A stretch of 64,000 bases of DNA. Source: an uncultured Cellvibrio sp. (GTDB lineage Bacteria > Pseudomonadota > Gammaproteobacteria > Pseudomonadales > Cellvibrionaceae). The notes below the pieces were generated by a model. That model searched no databases, was not told where the DNA came from, and saw nothing but the letters and a program-made list of their open reading frames with translations. Made by a program: the position numbers and the translations under genes. Location of the stretch: positions 1-64,000 of the forward strand of contig CAMLKG010000009.1 in assembly GCA_946480695.1 (NCBI GenBank), written 5' to 3'. Positions 1 through 9,187 of this stretch are shown piece after piece; within the stretch, counting starts at the first letter, position 1; each line of letters opens with the position of its first letter.

Positions 1-541
1 ATCGCTTGGCTTTTTTGCTCGCCATGAGCAACGCTATTGACGTAATGACCACAGCGCCTACTGCAACACGGGTAATTACAGCTTTCCGGTTATATTTTAA
101 TTCCGCGTTGAATCCACGCTCATCCAGGCAATGCGGGACACGGCCGGTAAAAATATCGCTGGCCAAACCTTCCACCATGTTTACCCGATCCGCGAGTAGC
201 AATAACAACCAGTGACGATAGCGGCCCTCACTGAATTGGAAAGCGTAACGGCGGATTGCGCCACTCAAATTTACCGCGGGCGCCGAGGTGCCAAATACAC
301 CGGGCATATCAGGCCGCTCGTTGGATTTCAGTATGCCCTCTGTGTTGCCTTGCGGAATGGGGCGCGACCAATGATAGGCGGTACTATCCCCATCAAACCG
401 TTGGCGCATCGGATAGGTAGGATCATTCTTCGGGTTTGCATCAATGGCCCAACCTTTAATATGTGACATTTTTGCGGACAGCTCATCAATCAAGGTTGCG
501 GGCCGCTGTTGAGGATCTTGAATAAAATTATCGTTACTCAT
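1..541 (-). CDS. hypothetical protein with C-terminal membrane segment (3' end outside window)
   Basis: Open reading frame of 180 codons running off the left edge, starting at ATG 541 (first residues MSNDNFIQDPQQ) 33 bases downstream of the alcohol dehydrogenase stop, so very probably in the same transcript. The protein is hydrophilic with an aromatic stretch in the middle (RRYAFQFSEGRYRHW) and one hydrophobic helix near the visible end (VAVGAVVITSIALLMA) followed by basic residues, which suggests a membrane-anchored protein with a large N-terminal part in the cytoplasm or periplasm. I do not recognise the family. The frame is uninterrupted and the link to the dehydrogenase is the only clue to its role. 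Confidence 0.7.
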   Translation of the reverse strand, partial: MSNDNFIQDPQQRPATLIDELSAKMSHIKGWAIDANPKNDPTYPMRQRFDGDSTAYHWSRPIPQGNTEGILKSNERPDMPGVFGTSAPAVNLSGAIRRYAFQFSEGRYRHWLLLLLADRVNMVEGLASDIFTGRVPHCLDERGFNAELKYNRKAVITRVAVGAVVITSIALLMASKKAKR

Positions 542-574
542 GTTATTCACCTTGCAATGACTGTTGCCGATGGA

Positions 575-1726
575 TCAATGGGAATTGGATGTAATCAACA
601 CCGGTTTGATACATCCATCCAGCTTATCTGAAAAGATTCGATACGCATCCGCCACGTCTTCCAGCGGAATCCGATGGGTAATTATTTCCTTGGGATTCAG
701 AACCCCGTTCTGCACATGTTCAATCAGCCGTGGCAACAATCGTTTGACTGATGCCTGATTGGCACGCAAGGTAATACCTTTATTCAATACATTGCCGATG
801 GGAATTAGATTTCCTGTGGGCCCATAAACTCCCACAATAGACACGACACCGCCTTTTTTTACCGAATTGATTGCCCAATGCAACGCCGTGGCTGAACCTG
901 CCTGGAGTAATAATTTTCGACCCGTGATCGTTTGCATGGCGCTACCTGCTGCTTCCGCACCAACGGCGTCAATACATACATCCGCGCCCAGATGATCGGT
1001 AATTTTTTTAATAAACAGAACCGGGTCTTCCAGCGAGCGAAAATTGTAAACTTCGCACTGTGCATAATTTTTTGCGAACTCCAGGCGGTAATCCAGGTGG
1101 TCAATAACAATGACGCGTCCGGCACCGAATAACCACGAACATTTAGCGGCCATAATTCCAATCGGGCCCGCACCGAAAATCACAACCGTGTCACCCACCT
1201 GGATGCCGCCCATTTCCGCCGCCTGGTAACCGGTGGGAACAACATCCGTTAATAAAACCGCGTCGTCCAGGTCCATCCCTGGCGGAATTACTGTCGGGCC
1301 AACGTCCGCATAAGGGACGCGTACATATTCCGCCTGGCCGCCGTCGTATCCGCCAGCGGTGTGTGAATATCCGAAAATCCCGCCCACAGCGGTAGCCGCC
1401 GGATTTGATTCGTGGCAATTCCCGAACAGTCCCTGTTTGCAAAACACGCATTTCCCGCAGGCGATATTAAAAGGGACCAGAACCCGATCTCCCACTTTTA
1501 ACTTTTGGACATCATCACCGATGGTTTCAACGACCCCGGTAAACTCATGTCCGAAGGTCATGCCCACGCGTGTATCTGGAACATTACCGTGATACAAGTG
1601 CAAATCGGAACCGCAAATACAGGATCGGGTAACCCGAACGATGGCGTCCTGCGGATGGAGAATGTCTGGCACAGGTTTTTGGGATATGCGAACGCGTCCC
1701 GGCCCTCTGTAGTTCATTGCAAGCAT
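575..1726 (-). CDS. zinc-dependent alcohol dehydrogenase (glutathione-independent formaldehyde dehydrogenase-like)
   Basis: 383-residue medium-chain dehydrogenase. The catalytic zinc region is visible as CICGSD near residue 37 and GHEFTG near residue 68; the structural zinc loop CGKCVFCKQGLFGNC has the usual four cysteines; the nucleotide-binding fold starts at GAGPIG with an acidic residue (VIVIDH) ending the second strand, which fits NAD rather than NADP. The insertion and motif set resembles the group annotated as threonine dehydrogenase-like or glutathione-independent formaldehyde dehydrogenase, which oxidise alcohols or formaldehyde in the cytoplasm. The substrate cannot be read from sequence. 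It leads a short minus-strand transcript with the hypothetical protein at the left edge. Confidence 0.88.
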   Translation of the reverse strand: MLAMNYRGPGRVRISQKPVPDILHPQDAIVRVTRSCICGSDLHLYHGNVPDTRVGMTFGHEFTGVVETIGDDVQKLKVGDRVLVPFNIACGKCVFCKQGLFGNCHESNPAATAVGGIFGYSHTAGGYDGGQAEYVRVPYADVGPTVIPPGMDLDDAVLLTDVVPTGYQAAEMGGIQVGDTVVIFGAGPIGIMAAKCSWLFGAGRVIVIDHLDYRLEFAKNYAQCEVYNFRSLEDPVLFIKKITDHLGADVCIDAVGAEAAGSAMQTITGRKLLLQAGSATALHWAINSVKKGGVVSIVGVYGPTGNLIPIGNVLNKGITLRANQASVKRLLPRLIEHVQNGVLNPKEIITHRIPLEDVADAYRIFSDKLDGCIKPVLITSNSH

Positions 1727-2058
1727 TGGAAGCTCCTCCGGTATTATTGGAAACTAAATATTTTTAAAAAATAAGTGCGCAAATACCGAGACACTTGCAA
1801 TGCGCAGGCATTCGTTGCGATACATATCAATTTTAAATAAGCGGGGGCTACCATTAGATGGAGCAGCGATAGGGATTATTTCGGTGAAAAAATTAAGGTA
1901 TTTTTTACCCTTATTTGAAACTTTAAAATCAATTTATTAATCAGAAGGAAGCGAGTCTGTAATAAAAAATGATTCAATAATTGAATGACTTGCGTTTGAT
2001 GGCGCTGATGAGTGTGTCGTTGGCGCAGGTTCGTCGGGTCGAAGTCTACGGAGCCATT

Positions 2059-2250
2059 ATGGAAACTGTTCTCTACAGTAACGAGTTATTTGTGATTACC
2101 CGTGTAGAAGTCTACGACGAGGACGAAGACTCAGTCGCCTCATTTTTTGAATTGGTTGAATTGCCCAACAAAAAGATTGGATTCTTTGACTCTTATTCCG
2201 ATGCGGAAAAAGCGATGCTAACCAAGCTTTCTTCATTGGATGGAAATTGA
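2059..2250 (+). CDS. small acidic hypothetical protein
   Basis: The frame is open from 1981, but the best start is ATG 2059, preceded by GGAG at six bases; this gives 63 residues beginning METVLYSNELF. The protein is acidic (a DEDED run) and has no recognised family. If translation began at 1981 the peptide would contain RVEVY twice, because the DNA segment GT(C/A)GAAGTCTACG occurs near 2038 and again near 2105; this short duplication is another reason to prefer the later start. It could be a non-coding frame next to a decaying gene, so confidence is moderate. Confidence 0.4.
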   Translation: METVLYSNELFVITRVEVYDEDEDSVASFFELVELPNKKIGFFDSYSDAEKAMLTKLSSLDGN

Positions 2251-2282
2251 ACCAGGTGGGAAAAAAGGATGTACATTTTACA

Positions 2283-2465
2283 ATGGCAAAAACTTCCAGG
2301 AAACTACCTGTTATACCGCTAGTCGATTTGCTTATTATCGGTCGTAGCCCGGCGGTACTAACTACGGCAATATACCTTGCGTGTACCCATAGATGCGTAT
2401 TGGTTGTGGATGCGGGTTCCAGCAGGACGCCCTTGCAGAGCATCAATAATTTTACATTACCTTAA
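2283..2465 (+). pseudogene. remnant of a thioredoxin-reductase-like flavoprotein (N-terminal FAD-binding segment)
   Basis: The frame encodes VDLLIIGRSPAVLTTAIYL followed by VLVVDAGSSR. This matches the start of thioredoxin-reductase-like FAD/NAD(P) oxidoreductases, whose consensus is DVIIIGGGPAGLTAAIYLAR then VLVVDAG. The glycine motif is damaged (GRSPAV instead of GGGPAG) and the frame stops after about 60 residues, at the 3' end of the convergent oxidoreductase gene with which it overlaps by 14 bases. It is best read as a broken leftover of a larger gene. Family assignment is from memory of the motif only. Confidence 0.55.
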
Positions 2466-3594
2466 CGCGTGCAATGGCCGCCAGCGCTAAACCCGGCCAA
2501 TGCTGCGCACAAAAAAAGGCCAGGTTCCTACCGGTTGTTGTTGTAAGTACATCTGCTATAAATTGCGCATTTCTTATCGGCTTCCGAAAAAGGGTTTGCA
2601 TTTTTTTATAATAAACCCCGGGGTTTTCACCGGCTATATAAACCTCTGCTGCGAGCTGTCCGGAGTGTAAAGCCATGGTAATGCCGTCACCAGCCAGGGA
2701 ATGGATCACGGCGGTTTGGTCACCTATCCGAAACAGGTGGGGCATGGCGGCGGCGGGTGAATGGATGTAACCATAGGGTACGGCCGAAATCGCGAGCGGT
2801 TTCGGCCATAAGGCAGTGGAGCCTGCGAGGCGCTTTTTTAAATGGGGTACGACATTGCAAAGCCATTCAAGCACGCAAGGCCAATTGCCGCCGCAATTTT
2901 TGTAGATGTCCCTTTTCATTAAAAAACACAAATTGGCCTTTTGGTTTTCAATTGGCTCCAGGCCCGCGTAGCCGCCGTTATAAAAATAAATTTCCACATT
3001 TCTCTGCAATTGTTCCTGCTGCAATTTATCGAGGTAAAAATGCATTTTCAAACCGATCAGGTCGCAGTTGCCCAGGTAGGATACCTTGCGTTGCCAATTG
3101 TGTAAGTCGTGCTTGCCGGTTGCCAGGAACACAGCCTGGGCGCGCACTGTACCCAAGCTTCGCTCATTCGTTGCGTCATTATTTTCCGAGGTGGTCAATT
3201 CCCAGCCTGCATCCACCGCGTGCAAATCCCGGACTGTCACACCTGTGCGTACCTCAACACCTGCTTGCCTGGCTTTATTTAAAAGCGCTGCATCCAGTAT
3301 GCGGCGCGATAAGCTCCACGCAGGGAACGGCAAATCACAAAGCACGGGCTTTTTCTCGCTGTACAGATTAACCCGATATATAGGTTGCGCGCCAAGCGCC
3401 GCTAAATCCACACCCAATTGCGTTAACAATTTTGCTGCCTCCCAGGTAATAAATTCGCCGCACACCTTGTCATGTACGTCATTTTTTCGTTCCAGCAAAC
3501 ATACTTGCTCACCTGCGTTGGCAAGCGCAAACGCCGCGCTGGAACCGGCGGGCCCGCCCCCGATTACAATCACTTTTTTCATGGGCGGAGGCAT
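2452..3594 (-). CDS. FAD-dependent oxidoreductase (geranylgeranyl-reductase/halogenase-like)
   Basis: About 380 residues from ATG 3594, which overlaps the stop of the upstream fragment as TAATG; an alternative start is 3582 and the frame extends to 3618. The N-terminus has the Rossmann motif VIVIGGGPAGSSAAFALA ending in an acidic residue (LLERK) for FAD, then DKVCGEF, typical of the geranylgeranyl-reductase-like branch, and later RIGDQTAVIHSLAGDGITMAL, the second FAD-contacting motif (GD...P-like with GDGI). In other bacteria enzymes of this type commonly sit in type III polyketide synthase operons with a methyltransferase, and here a broken type III synthase lies directly upstream. The flavoprotein itself looks intact but may have lost its partner pathway. 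Confidence 0.75.
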   Translation of the reverse strand: MPPPMKKVIVIGGGPAGSSAAFALANAGEQVCLLERKNDVHDKVCGEFITWEAAKLLTQLGVDLAALGAQPIYRVNLYSEKKPVLCDLPFPAWSLSRRILDAALLNKARQAGVEVRTGVTVRDLHAVDAGWELTTSENNDATNERSLGTVRAQAVFLATGKHDLHNWQRKVSYLGNCDLIGLKMHFYLDKLQQEQLQRNVEIYFYNGGYAGLEPIENQKANLCFLMKRDIYKNCGGNWPCVLEWLCNVVPHLKKRLAGSTALWPKPLAISAVPYGYIHSPAAAMPHLFRIGDQTAVIHSLAGDGITMALHSGQLAAEVYIAGENPGVYYKKMQTLFRKPIRNAQFIADVLTTTTGRNLAFFCAQHWPGLALAAIARVKVM

Positions 3595-3881
3595 TATATT
3601 TTTTCGCACGAAGCGCAAAATCGAAAGGGAAAATGCCAGTTGACCCCGGTGTCCGGGAATTTGTCGATTGCATAGAAACCATCAACATCCATCTTATGGG
3701 TGTCTGGATGTGGCCGCAGGAATGAATAGCGATGTTCTATTTGTGCACGCGTCGCCATGCGACGAAATAGCGCCGTGAATTTTTCGTCCGGTAAAAGCCT
3801 GGGCCCGTAATCGACAAATTTTGCGTGTACATCAAAATCCGGAACAGCCGTTGCGATGGCATTTAGATAAGCAGCGCCCAT
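3594..3881 (-). pseudogene. truncated type III polyketide synthase (chalcone/stilbene synthase family)
   Basis: The 95-codon frame begins YLNAIATAVPDFDVHAKF, continues RRMATRAQIEHRYS and reaches DGFYAIDKFPDTG, which is the beginning of bacterial type III polyketide synthases (about 350-380 residues). After that point the match ends and 15 unrelated residues lead to a stop that overlaps the start of the flavoprotein gene. The catalytic Cys-His-Asn part is missing. The likely history is a deletion that removed most of the synthase and whatever lay between it and the oxidoreductase (often a methyltransferase in such operons), leaving the two ends fused. Confidence 0.7.
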
Positions 3882-4251
3882 AGTCAGGTTCCACAGGTGG
3901 TTATCTTGTTCGGATGATTTTTTTTAACAGCGGTTCCTCGGTTTATCGACCAGGCGTGGAAAAACAGCGTTTGAGGATGTAAATGTTTCAATTAATGCTA
4001 TGGGAAACGACTGTTTACTGTCGGTATGGGCCGGGCGATAGGTTACGAAATAATAGTTTTATTTATTGTCGGTAAAAGCATGCCGATAAATACAAATGGG
4101 CAAGCCTGTATTTAACGGTTTACATGCCATCATCAAAAAAACATTTTTTTCAGATTAAAGGAAGTAACTGGCCCCCGATTTGCACTGATTTGCAATGGGT
4201 ACTGGAATATCAATTTTTTAAATTCTATAGCCGGATTGTAAGGAATCAGTT
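3882..4251. other. intergenic region between divergent genes
   Basis: 370 bases between the type III synthase remnant (minus) and malQ (plus). It must hold the malQ promoter; AAGGA lies about ten bases upstream of the malQ start at 4252. I see no confident -35/-10 pair, no long repeat and no further gene. Confidence 0.3.
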
Positions 4252-5772
4252 ATGTCTTCTCTTAATCCATTCGAAAAGCGGTCGGCTGGAATCCTGCTGC
4301 ACCCGACATCACTTCCCTGTTCCGAATCTTGTTGGGGTAATGATAGGCAAGATGCGTTTGGCACCCTGGGGACAGAAGCTTATAACTTTGTGGATTTCAT
4401 TCATGCCGCCGGTTTGAAGGTGTGGCAGGTTTTGCCGCTGGTGCCTACAGAAGATAACTTGTCACCCTACCAATCAACCTCTGTGCATGCCGGGAATCCT
4501 GACCTGATAAGCATGGATGATTTGGCAGGGCGTGGCTGGATTGACCCAGGGTGTATGCAACTGAAAGAAAGAAATCGTTACGGACTGGCAGAGCTGCGTC
4601 GCAATTGTTCACCCGCTTTTTATAAATACCTTGAGGGAAATTCCGGTGCCGAAACCCGTCGGCAATTTGAAGGGTTTATAAAACAGGAAGCCCACTGGCT
4701 GGAGGATTTCGCACTGTTCTCGGCCCTGCGTTGTCGCTTCGAGGGCAGTAGCTGGGTGGACTGGCCGGTCGAAATGCGCAAGCGTGAACCGGCCGCACTG
4801 GAAAAACAGAAGCGCGAATTACATCAGGAAATTGAGTGTATTTACTTCGAGCAATTTTGCTTTTACACCCAATGGTCAGCGCTAAAAAATTATGCAAATC
4901 AAAAAGGGATTTCAATATTTGGCGATATTCCCATTTTCGTTGGGCACAACAGCGCAGATGTATGGGCATCACAGCATTATTTCTTGCTCGATGATAATGG
5001 TCGACCCAAAAGCGTTGCCGGTGTCCCGCCGGATTCGTTTTCCGATGTTGGCCAATGCTGGGGTAACCCGCATTACGCATGGGATGTGATGGAGCAGGAT
5101 GGTTTCCAATGGTGGCTGGCCCGTATGGGTACCCAAATGAAATTATTCGATTTAATCCGCATTGACCATTTCCGTGGTTTTCATTCCGTCTGGGCTATTC
5201 CCGGTGAGAATCCGGACGCCCGTAACGGTGAATGGATTTACACCCCGGGCGAGGCATTGCTACAGGCCTGCTTCAAGCGATATCCGGATTTAAAACTGGT
5301 AGCGGAAAACCTGGGATCTATCACACAGGAAATTGAAGATTTACGGTTGAAATTTAATTTACCGGGCATGGTCGTGTTGCATTTTGCATTCGAAAATGAT
5401 TCAGACAGCCCCCACCTTCCACATCACCATAGCATTCATAACGTGGTCTACACCGGCACCCACGATAACGATACAACCCTGGGTTGGTTTGATCAGTTAA
5501 ATGATGCAGCACGCAAACAATTATCCAATTACAGTTTTCGCTCGGGCGATTCAATGCCCTGGTTGTTAATCGATATGGCCATGGCCTCCAGTGCAAACCT
5601 GGCAATTATTCCCATGCAGGATTTTTTGGCGCTGGATAGTTCCAGCCGGATGAATATGCCCGGTACATCGGATAAAAACTGGCGCTGGCGTTTTTCATGG
5701 AATCAGGTGGATCCCGGTTTGGCAAATGTGATTAGGCAGCGATTGGCAAGCTATCACCGGGATTCCCAATAA
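4252..5772 (+). CDS. malQ: 4-alpha-glucanotransferase (amylomaltase)
   Basis: 506 residues, the usual length of bacterial amylomaltases (GH77). The enzyme transfers alpha-1,4-glucan segments between maltodextrins in the cytoplasm. Seen in the sequence: SAGILLHPTSLP at the start, KVWQVLPLVPT and SPYQSTSVHAGNPDLI, then FGDIPIFV, DLIRIDHFRGF carrying the catalytic aspartate, LVAENLG with the acid/base glutamate, and TGTHDNDTTLGWF with the third conserved acidic residue. A ribosome site AAGGA precedes ATG 4252. It is followed after 50 bases by a small membrane protein on the same strand and is otherwise isolated from other glycogen genes in this window. Confidence 0.95.
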   Translation: MSSLNPFEKRSAGILLHPTSLPCSESCWGNDRQDAFGTLGTEAYNFVDFIHAAGLKVWQVLPLVPTEDNLSPYQSTSVHAGNPDLISMDDLAGRGWIDPGCMQLKERNRYGLAELRRNCSPAFYKYLEGNSGAETRRQFEGFIKQEAHWLEDFALFSALRCRFEGSSWVDWPVEMRKREPAALEKQKRELHQEIECIYFEQFCFYTQWSALKNYANQKGISIFGDIPIFVGHNSADVWASQHYFLLDDNGRPKSVAGVPPDSFSDVGQCWGNPHYAWDVMEQDGFQWWLARMGTQMKLFDLIRIDHFRGFHSVWAIPGENPDARNGEWIYTPGEALLQACFKRYPDLKLVAENLGSITQEIEDLRLKFNLPGMVVLHFAFENDSDSPHLPHHHSIHNVVYTGTHDNDTTLGWFDQLNDAARKQLSNYSFRSGDSMPWLLIDMAMASSANLAIIPMQDFLALDSSSRMNMPGTSDKNWRWRFSWNQVDPGLANVIRQRLASYHRDSQ

Positions 5773-5822
5773 ATTTTTCACCATCAATTTTTAAACAGTG
5801 ACAGGGGAGAAATTCCATCGAG

Positions 5823-6071
5823 ATGATTAGCCAAATCGCCATTGCCATTACCGGAATCCTGGCGGTGTGGTTGAGCCAGGACGCGCGCCTGGATCGCCGC
5901 AAGCACGCATGCTGGTTCGGATTGGCTGGCCAGCCTTTTTGGTTTTATGTTTCATTCAACGAGCAGCAATGGGGGATTTTCCTGCTCAGTTTTTTTTATA
6001 CCGCTGCCTGGTTGCGCGGGTTAAAAATGTATTGGTTGGATAAGGACGTAGCGGCAGAAGATAACGCATAA
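5823..6071 (+). CDS. small inner-membrane protein, unknown function
   Basis: 82 residues with two clear hydrophobic stretches (start ISQIAIAITGILAVWL, then GIFLLSFFYTAAWL) separated by a charged segment rich in Arg/Lys. Aromatic residues are abundant (GQPFWFYVSF). It resembles the many small uncharacterised bacterial membrane proteins around 80-100 residues. It lies 50 bases after malQ on the same strand and could be cotranscribed. GGGGAG lies somewhat far upstream of ATG 5823. Confidence 0.65.
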   Translation: MISQIAIAITGILAVWLSQDARLDRRKHACWFGLAGQPFWFYVSFNEQQWGIFLLSFFYTAAWLRGLKMYWLDKDVAAEDNA

Positions 6072-6272
6072 GAAAAAAAGGGTGATTCCCGCTATACCCA
6101 AAACGAGCGATTTATCCTTCGTAAATGCCCTCGTGCATGATGGCACGGCATTCGCTATTTATAGGGAAACTTCATGGTCCCCATACAAATAAGCCCGAGA
6201 CTATATATTCCTTAATCGTATTTACAGGGGAGGAACAACTGTACCCGGTGTTGTCTTATAAACATATTCGAT

Positions 6273-7598
6273 ATGTACATACGCTTAGAGATTAAAAAAG
6301 TGAGCAAAACCAGTAAACAAATAATTCTGCCTTTTGCCAGCGAAACCGCGAATATAGGAAACAACCCGGATGATTCATTACAAGCGCGATTTTTCGAAAC
6401 CCGGAAGTTGACGGAGACCCTGGTTAATCGCCTTTCACCCGAAGACCAAATGTTGCAGTCCATGCCCGATGCCAGCCCTGCGAAATGGCACCTTGCCCAC
6501 ACCACCTGGTTTTTTGATACCTTTATCCTTAAGCCGCGCGGTATCAAGGTTTCAACAGATCCGTCGTTTGAATTTTTATTTAATTCATATTATGAGCAAG
6601 TCGGGCCGCAATTTTTGCGCGCCTACCGGGGGCTTTTGTCCCGTCCATCGGTTGAACAAATTTTAAAATATCGCCGGGTGCTCGACCTCCGGATCTTTGA
6701 GTTATGGGACACCTTTGATGAGAATGAAAAATACCTGGTAACGCTGGGTATAGCGCATGAACAACAACACCAGGAGCTTATTTTAACGGATATCAAGCAC
6801 GCTTTTTTCCACAATCCCGCTTATCCCGCCCTAACCAAAATCCCCGTCTCAAAAAATGATGCCATTAAGGTCAAATGGCATGATTATCCGGAAGGGAATT
6901 ATTCGATCGGCGCCAGCCATGGATTTTATTTTGATAACGAAGGCCCGCAACACGATGTGTTTATACAAGGTTTTCGCTTGGCAAATCGCCCCTCGACAAA
7001 TGCGGAGTACCTTGCCTTTATGGAGGACGATGGATATACCGACAGCCGGCATTGGCTATCGGAAGGCTGGGCATGGGTACAACAATCGCAGCGCAAGGCG
7101 CCCCTCTATTGGATGGAAATTGATGGCGAATGGTTTAACTACACCCTGGGTGGGTTGTTGGCGGTAGATCTTGCCTTGCCTGTTTGCCACCTGAATTATT
7201 TTGAAGCCTCGGCCTTCGCCAGTTGGATGGGCAAGCGCTTGCCCACCGAAATGGAATGGGAAATTGTCGCGAATAAAGTAGAACCCGCCGGAAATTTTCT
7301 AAATCGCCAATTACTGCATCCCAGGGCTGCCGTCGCCGGTGACGGGCGCCACCCTGTGCAGATTTTTGGTGATGTATGGGAGTGGACGCAAAGTGCGTAT
7401 TTACCTTATCCGGGTTTTAGGCCTGGCACTGGTGCCGTTGGGGAATACAACGGGAAATTTATGGTTAACCAGTGGGTATTAAGAGGTGGTTCTTGTGTCA
7501 CCCCGCCGGGCCATATCCGCGCGACTTACCGAAACTTTTTTCCTGTGAATGCCAGTTGGCAATTTAGCGGAGTGAGGCTTGCAGATGACGTCTTTTAA
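6273..7598 (+). CDS. egtB: ergothioneine biosynthesis protein EgtB (hercynylcysteine sulfoxide synthase)
   Basis: Non-haem iron enzyme that joins a thiol donor (cysteine or gamma-glutamylcysteine) and oxygen to hercynine. The N-terminal DinB-like part has WHLAHTTWFFDTF and later HEQQHQELILTD, giving the histidines expected for iron binding; the C-terminal formylglycine-generating-enzyme fold is marked by FGDVWEWTQSAY, VLRGGSC and ATYRNFFP. Length about 430-440 residues fits EgtB. The first ATG at 6273 has no obvious ribosome site; GTG 6300 is an alternative. The next gene egtD overlaps its end, so the two form an operon; the final lyase (EgtE) is not in this window. Confidence 0.93.
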   Translation: MYIRLEIKKVSKTSKQIILPFASETANIGNNPDDSLQARFFETRKLTETLVNRLSPEDQMLQSMPDASPAKWHLAHTTWFFDTFILKPRGIKVSTDPSFEFLFNSYYEQVGPQFLRAYRGLLSRPSVEQILKYRRVLDLRIFELWDTFDENEKYLVTLGIAHEQQHQELILTDIKHAFFHNPAYPALTKIPVSKNDAIKVKWHDYPEGNYSIGASHGFYFDNEGPQHDVFIQGFRLANRPSTNAEYLAFMEDDGYTDSRHWLSEGWAWVQQSQRKAPLYWMEIDGEWFNYTLGGLLAVDLALPVCHLNYFEASAFASWMGKRLPTEMEWEIVANKVEPAGNFLNRQLLHPRAAVAGDGRHPVQIFGDVWEWTQSAYLPYPGFRPGTGAVGEYNGKFMVNQWVLRGGSCVTPPGHIRATYRNFFPVNASWQFSGVRLADDVF

Positions 7599-8574
7599 TA
7601 GGAATACGGTGTATGCAATTGAACATGATGCGCCTAACCGTAGTTTGCGCGAAGAATTTTTCAACGATGTGATTAGCGGCCTGGCAAAATTCCCTAAAGA
7701 GTTGCCCTGCAAATATTTTTACGATGAGCGCGGTTCAATTCTGTTTACACAAATCTGTAGCACGGACGATTACTACGTGACGCGTACCGAAGCGGCACTT
7801 ATGGAAAAAATCTTGCCGGAATTAACGGAAAGGGTGGGTGCTAACGCAACCATAATAGAGTTTGGTTCAGGCGAGGGAAAAAAAATCAGGCACTTGCTGG
7901 AGTCCCTGGATAACCCGATGGCTTACGTACCTATTGATATTTCGCCTGAAATTCTGAATCGTTCCGCGATTGAATTAAAAATGCAATTTAAACGCGTAGC
8001 GATTTATCCCCTCGTTGCGGATTATATGGGTGAGATCAAATTACCCCGGCAGGTTCTGGCCATGAATAACCGCAAAATCGTTTATTTCCCTGGCTCCACC
8101 ATCAGTAACTTTACCGCCGGGGAGGCTGCAACATTCTTTAGGAAAGTTAGCGACTTCCTAAATCCGGGTGATGGATTTATCGTTGGTGCTGATTTGGTGA
8201 AATCGCCCGCACGGTTACATAACGCATACAATGATTCCGAGGGTGTAACCAAAGCGTTCAATCTGAATATCCTGCATCGAATTAATCGCGAACTCGATGG
8301 AAACTTTGATCCCCGGACATTTGAACACTACGCTTTTTTTAATCCCGTCCAAAAAAGGATAGAAATGCATCTGGTGAGCTTATGTGAGCAATGGGTAAAT
8401 ATAGGCGAGGAGCTTATCCATTTCAGCCATGGGGAGAGCATCCATACTGAAAATTCCTGCAAATTTACGCTTGATGACGTTGGGCATATGGGCGCGGCAT
8501 GCGGTTTTAAAAACACCAGGATCTGGACCGATACGGAAAAGCTGTTTAGTGTCAGTTTTTTGTTAAAAACATAA
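7585..8574 (+). CDS. egtD: L-histidine N(alpha)-methyltransferase EgtD
   Basis: SAM-dependent enzyme that trimethylates histidine to hercynine, the first step of ergothioneine synthesis. ATG 7585 is chosen because GAGG lies eight bases upstream; TTG 7579 is an in-frame alternative. The start overlaps the end of egtB by 14 bases, so translation is probably coupled. Visible family features: LPCKYFYDERGSILF, YYVTRTEAALM, the SAM-binding segment IIEFGSGEGKKIRHLL, YVPIDISPE, and FPGSTISNF. About 329 residues, as usual for EgtD. Confidence 0.95.
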   Translation: MTSFNRNTVYAIEHDAPNRSLREEFFNDVISGLAKFPKELPCKYFYDERGSILFTQICSTDDYYVTRTEAALMEKILPELTERVGANATIIEFGSGEGKKIRHLLESLDNPMAYVPIDISPEILNRSAIELKMQFKRVAIYPLVADYMGEIKLPRQVLAMNNRKIVYFPGSTISNFTAGEAATFFRKVSDFLNPGDGFIVGADLVKSPARLHNAYNDSEGVTKAFNLNILHRINRELDGNFDPRTFEHYAFFNPVQKRIEMHLVSLCEQWVNIGEELIHFSHGESIHTENSCKFTLDDVGHMGAACGFKNTRIWTDTEKLFSVSFLLKT

Positions 8575-8575
8575 T

Positions 8576-9187
8576 TTAATCTTTCCTGTTTATTCGCGCG
8601 TTGCCTGCGGTTTCATTGGTGATCTGTTGTATAAATAACGCCGCTTGCGCTTCCTCCATACGGATGTGCAGGGTCACTCCGGCGTCGTAATCCATAGCTA
8701 CAACTTGACCTCCATACTGGTGAACCAAATGGCGAATTTTGGTTTCCCTGGCGAAATCCGCGTGTATTTCCAGTTCCACATTCGGGGTGATTTGCTTTAG
8801 TTGCGCTTTGTTTACCGCATTGGAAACCGCGTTCGAGTAGGCTCTAACCAAGCCTCCGGCGCCTAATTTAATACCACCAAAATAACGCACTACCACGGCA
8901 AGCGAATTGCCGACTTCTCGCTCGGTCAGTACATACAACATGGGTTTTCCTGCGGTGCCGGAGGGTTCGCCATCGTCATTAAATGCCTGGGTTTGCTGCT
9001 GCCGGGTATTGCCGATCACATACGCCCAGCAAACATGCCGGGCGTCGGGATACTGCTTGCGATAGTGATCCACCCATGCCATAGCATCTTCACGGGAAGC
9101 CACCGGATGCAGGAAGCTCAAAAATTTGCTGTTCTTTTCCTCAATCATCGCCTCAACGGCAGTGGCTAGCACGGTGTAAGCAGACAT
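8576..9187 (-). CDS. yigZ: YigZ/IMPACT family protein
   Basis: 203 residues with the UPF0029/IMPACT N-terminal domain: EKNSKFLSFLHPVASREDAM, HVCWAYVIG, FNDDGEPSGTAGKPML, VVVRYFGGIKLGAGGLVRAY. The remainder is the small ferredoxin-like C-terminal domain of the family. In eukaryotes IMPACT regulates the GCN2 kinase; in bacteria the role is not settled, although RNA or translation-factor binding is suggested for the fold. Convergent with egtD, with only one base between the two stop codons. Confidence 0.92.
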   Translation of the reverse strand: MSAYTVLATAVEAMIEEKNSKFLSFLHPVASREDAMAWVDHYRKQYPDARHVCWAYVIGNTRQQQTQAFNDDGEPSGTAGKPMLYVLTEREVGNSLAVVVRYFGGIKLGAGGLVRAYSNAVSNAVNKAQLKQITPNVELEIHADFARETKIRHLVHQYGGQVVAMDYDAGVTLHIRMEEAQAALFIQQITNETAGNARINRKD

